The translations under genes were made by a program, and so were the position numbers. Positions 10,721 through 21,696 of a DNA stretch of 64,000 nucleotides are shown here, piece after piece. This stretch comes from Hygrophila difformis (lineage: Eukaryota > Streptophyta > Magnoliopsida > Lamiales > Acanthaceae), in assembly GCA_030278955.1 (NCBI GenBank), contig JAOANR010000003.1, positions 19,243,050-19,307,049 on the forward strand. The letters run 5' to 3'. The notes under the pieces were generated by a model. The model saw only the letters and a program-made list of their open reading frames with translations. It was not told where the DNA came from and searched no databases. Position 1 is the stretch's first letter. Each line of letters opens with the position of its first letter.

Positions 10721-11604
10721 TGTCATTTTCCACATAAGTGTATTTTGAGCTCACAAGTACAGGTTCGATTTACACTGTGTGGTTCATGATGGATAAGATT
10801 TACCAAATCCTTCATTTCACATCAGTGTCACCTCACAGCCACACTAATGAGTGTTTTAAGGAAAATAGGCATAATAGGTTACGTGTCTAGCAGTTATTTG
10901 GCATGAATTAAACCTTAATTCTACAAACAAGCAATCACAGATCAAAGATCTAAACATCTAAGAAAATAAGAACAACATGCATAAAAATAAGAACACCTAC
11001 ATTATCTAAGGCAACAATAAGCTAAAATAAAGAGAACAAAACAGCAACAGAATAAACTTAAAAATAAATTCTAACAACCCTAAAATCATCTAAAACCTAA
11101 GAACACTCATTTGAATCACTAAGGTATAAGAGCAAGCCAAAAACCCACTAACATGCATTTATTGTGAATGTAAGTCAACTAGGACATAATAAATGTAACC
11201 TAGTTGAAACAAACAAACATTCTAACATTTATTGCTAAGAAAAGCATTAAATAAGTGCCAAACACTTGAAATAAAAACCCATTTCTGGATTTCTTCTTGT
11301 ATTGACACTTGAAAGCAAATAAATAACCCTAAAACCATCATTAGCTTGAAGGTAGGGTTCATTTTAACTACAAAGCATTTAAAGTTTATGGTAATGGCTA
11401 CACTAAGGGTAGTAACAAGCTTCTATGGAAATAAACTGAGATTAAAAGCATTAAAACTACACTACAAGCATGAAAAATAAACTAACTAACTAAACTATCT
11501 ACCTAACCCTTAAGGGGTGGAGAACCTTCTGCTCCTTCTTTTTGTCTCCCAGCAAATGTCCAAGTGTTAGTGTACGGATCTCTTCTTGTGTTGAGGAAGG
11601 TCAG

Positions 11605-11612
11605 CTTTTATA
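11605..11612 (-). promoter_or_regulatory. TATA box of A-type LTR (right arm)
   Basis: TATAAAAG on the minus strand followed by CTGACC, at the mirrored position of the box at 6101-6108. Confidence 0.65.
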
Positions 11613-11699
11613 CTTCTTCTCGGAACCCTAGGCCCATCAGGGCCCATCCACAGTGCCATGCATTTCTCACGTGCTCAAAGCTGCAATTTCGAATGTGGT

Positions 11700-12085
11700 T
11701 CGGTTTCCTCAAGCAGTTCGGTTTAGACCGAATTGGTAAAATGAGGTCTTTCTTCTTGATCTTGAGCATGGAATGTGGTGATTCGGTCTATGGGTAGACC
11801 GAATTGGCCTTGTTGAACTGATGATGGCTCCTGCTTGGCTTCCTTGTTTTGAGGCAATTCGATCTATGCACTCAATTCGGCCTAGACCGAATTGCATATA
11901 TCGAACTCCTCCTTTTCTTTTATGCTCAGTGTCTTCTTCTTTCCAAAGTGCAATACGGTCTAGGGGTCAATTCGGTTTAGACCGAATTGGTTGCTCTTCT
12001 CTTCTTCAACACTTCTCTTTTTCTTCTTCTCTTCAGCAATTCGGTCTAAGGAGCAATTCGGTTTATGTCGAATTGCGTGTAGACC
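11700..12085. repeat. U3 palindrome array of the right arm
   Basis: AATTCGGT and ACCGAATT half-sites upstream of the LTR TATA box. The unit ATTCGGTCTATGGGTAGACC at about 11781-11800 is the undisturbed version of the site where 39194-46677 inserted in the second copy. Confidence 0.8.
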
Positions 12086-12425
12086 GAATTGATCTTCAAC
12101 ACTTAACCAAAATTTCAGTTTGTGAGATTTTCATTCATTTTCCCATCTTTTTTATTTTTGTGGGCTATTTTATTCTTTTGCCCATCTTCTCATTCCTTTT
12201 TCTTTTCTTTTTCCTTTTTTTCATGTTTTTGGATTTTTCTAACACAAATGCAATTAAAATTGCGTATTTTTGTGTCTTTCATTACCAGCTTATTTTTCTT
12301 ACAAACTTGCATTAATCTGTCAAATTCAACTGCTTTCTTATTGAAATAAGATGGGAATACGATCAAAATGTCCGTCTCACACACGGAAATGGATTGGAAA
12401 TAATGGACAATTTTGGCCATTATCA

Positions 12426-12462
12426 ACATCCTCACATTTAATACTGATCGTCCCCGAGCAGT
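12426..12462 (-). promoter_or_regulatory. Polypurine-type tract and hairpin before LTR start (site C)
   Basis: On the minus strand, TTAAATGTGAGGATGT directly precedes the LTR start TGATAATGG. Just upstream is a hairpin: ACTG and CAGT, then TCG and CGA, around GGGA. A hairpin followed by a purine-rich block and TGATA is the usual 3' border of many plant Athila/Tat-type elements. Similar motifs lie at 16313-16352 and 18855-18895. Confidence 0.6.
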
Positions 12463-13468
12463 CAGGGTCAGTGCTCCTAAGAGCATGGACTCTGCACATT
12501 CAATCCATTTGCGTGGCTTCAAAAATTTCATTCTTGTTATATTGGGATAATACAATCAAAATTACAAGTATTAAACTCTCTTGATTGCAGTGTTTAATGA
12601 AATGATACTTCTCACTTGGATAGGTATACAAATCAATCATTATTGTTAATTGTTCTTGAATATATGTATAGAAAATTTCATTGGTTTAATTCTTGAATTA
12701 AAGCATGACATGAACATTAATCTAATAGAACAGAGCCTCACATATAGTAGAATCGGAAAGTTCACTCACTCAAGGTTGGCTTTTGGACAATACGCTCATA
12801 ATCAAATTCAAATAAATTCTCACATAAGCTTGCAATTAGACCAACTCGCCACCTACTCATTTCTTCAAATCGAGATCCCGAGGTCTTATTGAAGGTTATA
12901 ACGGGGCATACGGTTGCAACATTAGGTATGGAATGGATATTATTGGGCTAAAAGTGACATGATCCTATTTCACCTTAACTTGGCATGTTTTTATTTAAAA
13001 TATATGATCATCAATAATTCTTCCTTTCTTTTGTTTTTCTTTTCCGTTGCATGACATTAGACTTTGTCTAATTTGCTTTGTCAATTGCAATTTATTTTTG
13101 TTAAATGAATTTCAACTTCTTTTTTTTTTGATCGGTTTATGGATACCGATTGATATTTTTGATGATCATAAACCATAATGCCTTGGTAGAATTGGTTTGT
13201 GCACACTTGGGTTTGATTTTCTTGGTCTTTTTATAACGCTAGGAAAATATAGTGGCTTCAAAGAAAAATTAGGCTTATAGGCTCAGGATGGTTAATCCTA
13301 AAGGGAAAATATTTTTGGGTTTGGATTTCAAACGAAGGCCAAAAATTTGGTTTTTTCTAGGTGCCTCGATCATATGCTCGATTTCGGGAATATGGCATGG
13401 TCTTGAATCGGTCCCAATTGCAAGTTCTAGTGTCCTTTAATCGAATTGATTTTCACACAACAAAGAAA
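12463..13468. other. Non-coding internal or 3' region, no gene recognised
   Basis: AT-rich DNA between the 3'-border motif and the Helitron. Short frames only, none with a recognisable domain. By position it is the 3' untranslated part of the minus-strand element. Confidence 0.4.
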
Positions 13469-14881
13469 TCTATATAATATATAAAAATAATATCCCTTAT
13501 GAACAGTAACCTACTCTTATGAACAGTAACCTATTAATTATCTCTCACAAAAATCCCCTTATGAACAGTAACCTACATATTTCCTCATCATTCACTTTCT
13601 GCAAGCAATCCAATACACATTTCTAATAATCAATAACTCATCAATAACTCAAAATGTGTAGAAGAAAAAATTATAGAAATTTGATATTTTAAAACTACGT
13701 GATGAGACGAATCTAACAAGATCTCACTTGACTATGTTTTTTCTTATATAGCTGTTGTATAAGCATTAGTCAAAGTTGAATAATAAACAGTAGCAAAAGT
13801 CAATTCTTTTTCACTATAAAAATGAAGGAATTATATATATGTGTGTTAAAAAAAAAACAAAAACATAGTGCACTTTCAAAATATATAAAAACAAATTTGA
13901 GCGAAATTCAGGTTAGATAATTTAATTGCATTAATTATTATAGATAAAGAATAGTACCAAATAAAAGATGTAACAAAAACTTTATGAGTTGATAGTTGAA
14001 TAATTAATAGTAGCAAAAATCAATCCATTTTCACAATAAAAATGAATGAATTATTAAAAAAACGTTTTTAAAAAATAATACACTTTCCAAATATAGGAGA
14101 ACCAAATTCGAGCGAAATTACATTGCATAATTTAATTTTATTAATTATTATAGATAAAGAATACTACAAGAAAAAAGGATGTAACAAAAATTTTATGGGT
14201 TGATATTATATTTATTCTTTAGATATAATTTCAATATTTGTTATTATTCTTAACCAATACTCTATTAATTGAAATTATAGTTGAAGAATATATTGTAAAT
14301 TATTAATAAGTACTTTATAGATTGATAATATATTCATTAATGAATAACAAATATTTGTATTAGATAAATTGCAATACGACAATGAGTTGATAAAACTATA
14401 GTTATTTTAATTTGTCAATGGATTCATTTACAAGAGCATTTCTTATAGTTTTCTAATTTATTTTGGAAATATCTACATCATTATGAAATTTCTAATATCT
14501 CAACGCTTTAGCGTGAAAAATATCAATAATTAATTATCGAGTACAATACGATTTCACGTGCTTTCTTTGTCAATGTATGACATTAGAGTCGTGAGTAGAA
14601 ATGTTTTTATCTTTGCTTTTTAATTTTTTTTGTCCTTTCAACTATTGTTTGTAATATAAGTATTTTTTAAGATACTAAATTGTAATATATAAATATTGAT
14701 AAGGACAGATGTTGGTCGATTTCTGTGTAATGTATAGATGTACTCATATAATGTTTCAAATAGTTTAAGGAGGTTGGAGAATGTAATCTACATAATATAA
14801 TTGAACAATTTTATTTGTTAAATGAGATAATTTTATTCATATTGTTCATTATTTCCGCCCATTGGGCGGGGGAAATACTAG
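13469..14881 (+). mobile_element. Non-autonomous Helitron
   Basis: Starts TCTATATAATATATAAAAA and ends with a GC hairpin (CCGCCC and GGGCGG around ATT, 14855-14869), then GGGAAATACTAG. The base before is A (13468) and after is T (14882), as expected for Helitron insertion between A and T. The TC start, the hairpin 12 bases before the end and the terminal CTAG are all diagnostic. No Rep/helicase ORF, so non-autonomous. Inside is GACGAATCTAACAAGATCTC, shared with the Stowaway element, and an internal duplication (about 13765-13820 and 13990-14045). Confidence 0.85.
13496..13575 (+). repeat. Minisatellite at Helitron 5' end
   Basis: Three copies of CTTATGAACAGTAACCTA, starting at about 13496, 13516 and 13558, just inside the 5' end. 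Tandem repeats near the ends are common in Helitrons. Confidence 0.7.
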
Positions 14882-15576
14882 TAATGAGTAAAAATGACTC
14901 GGCTCAGATCTCACATGGTACGGTTTGATCATGTCATACCTTTATTCTTAAATTTAGCCTTTGAAAGATTCTTGCATTTTATTCAATCAAATTCTCAACA
15001 TGAAAATTTTGTTTTTCTTCCAAGTGATCATATCATTGGATTTTTATAGCTCAAAACCTCAAGAATTTATATCATGCATATTTTTAATTGTTTTATCCCA
15101 ATTTAATAGTTTGAAAATTTCATCCTTAGCCTAAATTCAACATGTGAATTTATGTGACAGATTTTTGCTCGTTTTATGCCGGTTATTTAATTGAAAGCAG
15201 TAAAGAGATACTGTGAACATGCAAGCATGTTGCAGCTTTGTTTTTGGCGTGACAGTCACTTATTCATCTTGGACTGTCACACATCTTTTTCAAAAATATT
15301 TTTGAGAATTCAAGACGAAATTCTCTTGTGAAAAGCAATAAAGGATTAATACCAAAATACATCTTCTAACAACCACATCGAGTGGTTTCAAGGTTCATCT
15401 TAAAGCTACGACGCTACTTACAGAAACCCATTAATACATTAGTTACAGGAGATGCTATACACTTGGGTAAAGTTTTCACAAGGAGCATTTCAAAAGATCT
15501 CCTAATTGAGGTTTCAGTTTAAATTACTCAAAAATGACTCTATACAGCTGAGTCTGTCTTTCGCATCCTTTTTCCT
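14882..15576 (-). other. 3' flank of the F-box gene
   Basis: Non-coding DNA between the Helitron and the F-box stop codon. By orientation it should hold the 3' UTR of the minus-strand gene. No clear minus-strand AATAAA at a convincing distance was found. It contains a local inverted pair near 15250-15290 (GTGACAGTCA and TGACTGTC...AC). No other gene. Confidence 0.4.
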
Positions 15577-17729
15577 TTATCCTTGGAAGAAAATCCTGCT
15601 CCAGTGGACAAAGTTTGTCAGGCTGCAGGGCAAGCAGTAATCACCCTCGTCATCCTGATTCTCCAGCACGTTCTGGCGGTAGATCCTGGGTCCTTGGAAA
15701 ATGAACAGATCAGGAGTCTCCAGGCTTTCCATCAACCATGCAAAGACGTTGTTGCCTACGTATGCCATGACTGATTCGTCCGTCACCATCTTGTTGATCA
15801 TTGCTATTCCCTGATCGACCTGTTCCTTGTCCAGCTTGCTAAGCAGCATGAATCCCCTGACAAAGATTGATGCCTTGTGATTGTCATCAATCCCTAGCTT
15901 CAGCAGTTCACAGGCCCTTTCCTCATTGCCTGCTCCGAATGCTTGTAGGGCTGGCACGAACTGGAGGTAGTAGTTGCCTGCGTCGACACACTTCTGCATG
16001 AGTTCCTCCTTTTCCGCCTCGACTCCTATCTCCCACATCTTAATGATTGTGGTTTCCAGTTCGCACCTCTTGTACACTATGGGGAGATCCCCAGCTGCTT
16101 TGAACTTCTTGCACACCCTTCTGGCAGCGAAAACCTTTTTGATGTCATCCTCTCCTATGCGGGAGAGGATTTCTCCTAGAAGTTCCATTGGCAGGTCCAG
16201 TAGTTCGAGCCTGTCCTGTTCTAGAGCTGGTCCTGGCAGGATGATGTCCCTGACGAAGAGAAATTGGAACAGTTTTTTAAAAAAAATTTTATAACAGTAT
16301 TCAAGTTGAAAAATCAACATCCTCACATTTTGAGCTATGCTCCAAATGTGAGTTAATTGGTTTTACTTGAATTTATTGAGCTATACCACATATTAAGAGA
16401 CAGGAAGTTAGATTATAGAATCTAACTGTTATTACAACTGAAAAGCAAAGGGAATAAGAGAAGTAAGGGTCTTGGACCCTTACAAAAATTTCTTAGACTA
16501 AAAATAGTCTAAAGATTTTTGAATGGTCAAAGGACCAAAAGAAAGAGTTTTATAGGTTATTGAGCCTACAAAAGAAAAGTGTATATTTTTTATCACTATA
16601 AGAGTAATCAAAAGCATGTAAAAAGGGAAGATGGATATTTAATAATGAAGAATTCAATACATAAGAAGAGTTATGCAATTACTAGGACAAGGTGATGGAC
16701 TAAGAGAAAAGAATAAATGAAAATAGAAACAAGCCTACACATGCAAAAAGGTTATTTTTGGATTTTATGGAAAGTGTTGACTTGTTTATTTAATGAAATT
16801 GAAGGTGTGAGTGGTCCCCCATTTGAGTTTTTGTTTTGGAAAATGGGTGTTAATGGGTGAGCAAAGTTGCTACCCTTGTTTATTCCCCACATATCCCAAT
16901 GATAAACATGTCAACCACTTGAATAAAAACAAAATTCTGCCAACTATTGTGTTTTTAGACAAAAGTGCCATGCCAATAGTGTTTGGAAAACACTTGTCGG
17001 GAAAAATTTTGGCATGGTTTCCTTTGTAATACCATGTTTCCAGTGTATGCAAACATCAACTTTTCAGTTGAGTTTGCAAGTGGTGGTAAATAGGTACCTT
17101 ACATGCGCATTTATTAAGAGGGATGCATAATACAGTACATGCAAACCACAAAACAACATACGAGAATAGTCCATTCACACCAGTATCATGCAAAACTTTG
17201 CCAATAAATCATTCTTTAAAAACATAGATTCGGCAACATCATCAACATGCATATCCAACAACATTATCAAGTATTCATTAAACAAAATAACACAGTGGTT
17301 GAAGGGGAAAACAAACCACTGTGTTTTCCCATTTTTATATCCTTAAAGATTAAACAAGCAACACAGTATATAAACAAGCACTAACAATAGCAACACAAAA
17401 TCACAAAAATGAGACAAAAACAGATTTTTATGGGTTTTGAAGCCCAAAGTTTTCAAAATAGAAGCATCCCCTACACCCAGAAATCTTAAAACATTAACAA
17501 TGGCGGTTCGAACTCAAGTAAGAAAAAGCCCTAGTTCGGACTACTCTGTTAAAGCCTATTCCGACCACACCCAACTCATTCCGACCACTTCCCGACCACG
17601 CTCAACACGAAAACAGTCCTCATTCCCCTCCCCATGACCGATTTCACAAAAACGAAGAAAAACCGAAACTGAAATCGAAAAAGACACTTACCCGACACTC
17701 TCAGTAGGATTAGACGAAGAAGACGCCAT
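15577..17729 (-). CDS. F-box protein, two exons (At2g35280/At1g67340-like)
   Basis: Exon 1 (17729-17692) encodes MASSSSNPTESVG up to a GTAAGT donor. Exon 2 (16249-15577) starts after a pyrimidine-rich tract ending TTCGTCAG. The phase fits exactly: 12 codons plus two bases, completed by the first base of exon 2. The spliced product is 236 residues. The F-box is at about residues 24-60 (LDLPMELLGEILSRI, then VFAARRVCKKF), the motif that binds SKP1 in SCF ubiquitin ligases. The rest is a helical repeat region (ALQAFGAGNEERACELLKLGIDD) like the Sel1/TPR-like part of plant F-box proteins of this group, with a cysteine-bearing C-terminus. No stops or frame changes. The intron (about 1.44 kb) carries a retroelement-type border motif (site B), and the promoter side carries a palindrome array. 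Function is inferred; substrate unknown. It may be a host gene or one captured by the surrounding Athila-like element. Confidence 0.75.
16313..16352 (-). repeat. Hairpin and polypurine-type motif inside F-box intron (site B)
   Basis: Minus strand: a hairpin with arms CTCACATTTGGAGC and GCTCAAAATGTGAG (one mismatch, 3-base loop), whose 3' arm runs into GAGGATGTTGAT. This is the same arrangement as sites A and C. It lies 64 bases before the exon 2 acceptor. Confidence 0.6.
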
Positions 17730-17873
17730 TTTGAAAGCTTTGGACGGAGTCGAACGAGGTCAATCACTGGCTCGAGCTCTGGTTTCGCAAGGAAGATGAA
17801 GTTCGCGAAAGGGGGTTTGGGAAAATATCGAAGTGTGGGAGAGTGGAAGTGAGGGAAACCAGGGGGAAAATGG

Positions 17874-17881
17874 AATATATA
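17874..17881 (-). promoter_or_regulatory. TATA box of the F-box gene
   Basis: TATATATT on the minus strand, 145 bases upstream of the exon 1 ATG, followed by a C/T-rich leader typical of plant 5' UTRs. It lies immediately downstream of the palindrome array that starts at 17890. Confidence 0.6.
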
Positions 17882-17889
17882 GGGTTTGG

Positions 17890-18525
17890 GATAGGGGAGC
17901 AATTTGGTCTATGGGAGACCGAATCATCAATTCGGTCTAGACCGAATTGATGTGGTCTCCAAGTGCTTGTGAGAGATTCGGTCTCTTAGACCAATTCGGT
18001 CTAGACCGAATTGGCATGGAGACCGAATTGAGAGAAAACAAACAAACACTTACTGCAATGCGTCTTTTGAAGTCAATTCGGTCTAGATCGAATTGGTCTA
18101 GAGACTGTATTACAGCAACAAGACCGAATTTGGGTACTTAGGAGAAATAATAGGAGATGCTCTTTTGTGAGGCAATTTGGTCTATATGGGCAATTCGGTC
18201 TAAACCGAATTGCCTTATAGATCGAATTGCTCACTTGCAAGAATAAAACTAAGGAATCAAAATGCCTTTTGTAAGTCAATTCGGTCTATTCAAGGTCAAT
18301 TCGGTGTAAACCGAATTGATATAGACCGAATTACTTACTTGGCCAAACTTACACAAGGATGGAGCGTGTGTCTTGGGAAGTCAATTCGGTCTCCTAGGCC
18401 AATTCGGTCTAGACCGAATTGGCTTGGAGATTGAATTGGTTAAAATTCCCAAGGCACACCTCCAATGCGATCTGTTTCAAACAATTCGATGTAGACCGAA
18501 TTGATCTGAGATACAAAAAAGATCG
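17890..18525. repeat. Palindrome array upstream of the F-box gene
   Basis: AATTCGGTCTA and TAGACCGAATT sites spaced roughly every 65-115 bases. Two are long perfect palindromes: 17925-17952 (28 bases) and 18398-18423 (26 bases), both centred on TCTAGA. Half-sites flank them to form nested hairpins. The motif is the one found in the A-type LTR arrays at 10140-10720 and 11700-12085. Confidence 0.85.
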
Positions 18526-18854
18526 CATTCAACACTTAGAAAAATTTTGAAAATTTTCAAATTTTCCCCTTTTCTGAAATTATGGATTTTCTTAAAAATT
18601 AGCATACTGAAAACACATATTTAAACAGAAATATTACTCTATTATAAATTGCTTGCATAAATTAGGCTGGATTAACACCCTCATTTTATGGATTTATTCC
18701 GGATTTTAAATTTCTCTAAATTCCGAAATTACTTTCCATTAAATGTAGTATTAATCCAACCGGGAACCTGGTTTTTGGAGCTTTATCTTTCTTTTTGTTG
18801 GTTCCATGAATTCCTGCAAGACAGACATAAGAAAATTATTAAATTTTCTCCAAA

Positions 18855-18895
18855 TATCAACATCCTCACATTTAGAGTCTCAGTACTCTAAATGT
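18855..18895 (-). promoter_or_regulatory. Polypurine-type tract with 10-bp hairpin (site A)
   Basis: Minus strand: perfect arms ACATTTAGAG and CTCTAAATGT (18886-18895 and 18868-18877) around 8 bases, leading into TGTGAGGATGT and then TGATATTTGG. It lies about 55 bases after the integrase stop, where the 3' border of an Athila-type element is expected. DNA to its left would then be LTR, including the palindrome array. Confidence 0.6.
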
Positions 18896-18949
18896 TTAGT
18901 TGATCTTTGGATACTTATCGTTCGAGAAGAATAAATATGTAATAAATAA

Positions 18950-21696
18950 TTATATAGGTCTATATATATTTATTGAGCATAGGCCGGCTCTGATGTCATT
19001 TGGACTTCTTTTTTTGGGATCGAACTGTCCTAGATACTCCTTCAGTCTCTGTCCGTTCACCACCAGCTCTCCTTTGTCAGTTCGAATCCTGACAGCTCCA
19101 CTTTCAAACACGTGCAACACTTCGTATGGCCCTTCCCATCTGGATTTAAGCTTTCCGGGGAACAGGTTCAACCTAGAATTGAATAACAAGACATCTTGGC
19201 CAACATAGAAGTGTTTAGACTTTATATGACGATCGTGTAACTTCTGGGTCCGCTCTTTGTAAATTCTCGAGCTTTCATAAGCTTGCGCACGTATTTCCTC
19301 AATTTCATTGAGGTCCAACTTGCGCTTACTCTGGGCAACTCGTGGGTCAAAATTAAGCGTTTTTACGGCCCAGTAAGCCTTGTGCTCTAGTTCTACGGCC
19401 AAATGACAGGCTTTTCCAAAGACAAGTCTGTACGGGGACATCCCAATGGGAGTCTTGAATGCATTGCGGTATGCCCATAGAGCATCATTGAGTTTACGCG
19501 ACCGGTCTTTGCGGGTTATCCCCACAGTGGCTTCGAGTATGTGTTTGATTTCGCGGTTTGATACCTCGACTTGGCCACTGGTTTGGGGATGATAAGGCGT
19601 GCCGATCTTGTGGAGAATCCCACTTCTGCTAATGAGATTTGCAAAAGCTTTGTTGACAAAGTGGGTTCCTCCATCAGATATGATTACCCTAGGTACACCA
19701 AATCTATTGAAAATATTATTTTTCAAAAATTTGATGACTTGGTGACCATCGTTGGTTGGCAGCGCAACCGCCTCGACCCACTTGGACACGTAATCGACAG
19801 CTACCAAGATGTAGTGATTCCCATCAGACGTCGGGAATGGTCCCATGAAGTCAATACCCCATACATCGAAAATCTCAAGGATGAGAATTCCTTTTTGAGG
19901 CATTTCATCCCTCTTGGAGATATTCCCTAATCTTTGGCATCTGTCGCAAGCCTTAACAAATGCCTTGCAATCCTCGTAAATGGTAGGCCAATAGAAACTA
20001 CACTCAAGCACCTTGTGAGCTGTTCGAGTGGGGCCGTGGTGACCTCCATATTCCGATTCATGACATTTTTTAGCGATTTGATAAGCCTCGTGCTCAGTTA
20101 CACATCGTCTAATAATCAAATCTGCACAATGCTTAAAGAGATAAGGATCTTCCCAGAAGTAGACAACTACATCTTGGTTGAACCTTGCTTTCTGTTTCTT
20201 GTTCTGGAATGGTGGGGTTATTCCACATGCTTAAAAGTTAGCAATGTCGGAAAACCATGGACAAGCTTGATCATGAAGGTGCAAGGCAAACAGTTGCTCA
20301 TTCGGAAAATTTTCATTGACGGCTATCTCATTTTTATCATTTTCTATTCGAGACAAATGGTCAGCAGCACCATTGTCTCTGCCTTTTCTATCTTTTATTA
20401 TGATGTCAAATTCCTGCAACAAAAGTACCCACCTGATTAATCGAGGTTTGGCGTCTTGTTTGCTGAACAAGTATCTCAGTGTAGAGTGATCGGTGTATAC
20501 TATGGTTTTCGTACCAATGAGGTATTGTCTGAATTTATCAAACACGAAAACCACAGCATACATCTCTTTCTCCGTGGTGGTGTAATTAACTTGGGCTTCA
20601 GTCAGGGCATGGCTGGCGTAATGAATCACGCAGTGCCTTCCTTTTGTTGCCCAAGAACTGCACCCACGGCGAGATCACTTGCATCGCACATGACCTCGAA
20701 AGGCATTGACCAATCGGGTGGTTGCACTATTGGAGCAGAAATCAACATCTTCTTGAGCGTGTCAAAGACTTGAACACACGCTTCATTTATTACGAAAGAA
20801 TTTTCTTTACAAAGCAAATTAGTGAGCGGCTTGGCAATTTTAGAAAAGTCTTTAATGAATCTCTGGTAAAAACCGGCATGCCCTAGGAAACTCCTAACTG
20901 CTTTTATTGAGTTTGGTAAAGGAAGGTTGGATATGACTGAGACTTTGGCCCTATCGACTTCGATGCCTGCGCGCGAGATGCGGTGACCCAACACTATTCC
21001 TTCGGTGACCATGAAATGGCACTTCTCCCAGTTTAAAACTAGGTTAGTGTCCTCGCATCTTTTTAAAATTTTTGCAAGATTTGTCAAACATTCATTAAAA
21101 GTATCTCCATACACAGAGAAGTCATCCATGAAAACTTCAATGCATTTTTTGATAAATTCTGAGAAGATAGACATCATGCATCGCTGAAAAGTGGCAGGCG
21201 CATTGCAAAGTCCAAAAGGCATGCGCCTGTATGCAAAAGTTCCATACGGGCACGTGAAAGTGGTCTTATCATGATCTTCACTAGCTATTACAATCTGATT
21301 GTAACCAGAGTACCCATCCAAAAAGCAGTAGTACTCCCTCCTGGCCTACCTCTCCAGCATCTGATCAATGAATGGCAAGGGAAAATGATCCTTTCGCGTA
21401 GCGGTGTTAAGCTTCCGGTAGTCGATGCAGACTCTCCAACCGGTTATTGGACGTGTCGCCACTTCTTTTCCTTGCTCATTAGTCGTTATGCACATCCCCC
21501 CACGCTTAGGTACTACCTGCACTGGGCTAACCCATTTGCTGTCAGATATAGGATAGATGATACCAGCATCTAAGAGCTTGATAACTTCTTTCCTTACCAC
21601 TTCTTGCATGTGGGGGTTCAGACGCCTTTGTGGTTGCCTAGAGGGCTTGTACTCCTCTTCCATTAAAATTTTGTGCATGCAAACAGAGGGGCTTAT
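18950..21696 (-). pseudogene. Athila-like pol: RT, RNase H, integrase
   Basis: RT: RVCIDYRKLN, then YCFLDGYSGYNQI, MPFGLCNAPATFQRCM and the catalytic FMDDFSVYG. RNase H (20231-20629): [34 protein letters not shown]. Integrase (18950-20119): zinc finger ending CDRCQRLG, then the D,D,E triad in [18 protein letters not shown] and [10 protein letters not shown]. There is only one RNase H, and wording such as SFLGHAGFYQRFIKDFSK is typical of the Athila clade. Breaks: in-frame TGA at 21697, a stop at about 21346, a one-base deletion near 20635 and a TAA at 20231. All lie in what was a single reading frame continuous with gag. The element cannot make its own polymerase. No env-like ORF follows in sense; the F-box gene lies on that side instead. 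Confidence 0.9.

Larger units (their letters stand above)
10069..12425 (-). mobile_element. A-type LTR module, minus orientation (right arm)
   Basis: Minus-strand copy of the left arm: starts TGATAATGGCC at 12425, array at 11700-12085, TATAAAAG at 11605-11612, CCCCTTAAGGGTTAGGTAG leader near 11510, GTGACACTGATGTGAAATG near 10830, second array 10140-10720, end block TGCATGGGTGTA at about 10070. On its 5' side (plus coordinates from 12426) is a polypurine-type motif, so it is positioned as the 3' LTR of minus-strand material to its right. A second copy is split between 37591-39193 and 46678-47337. Confidence 0.75.
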
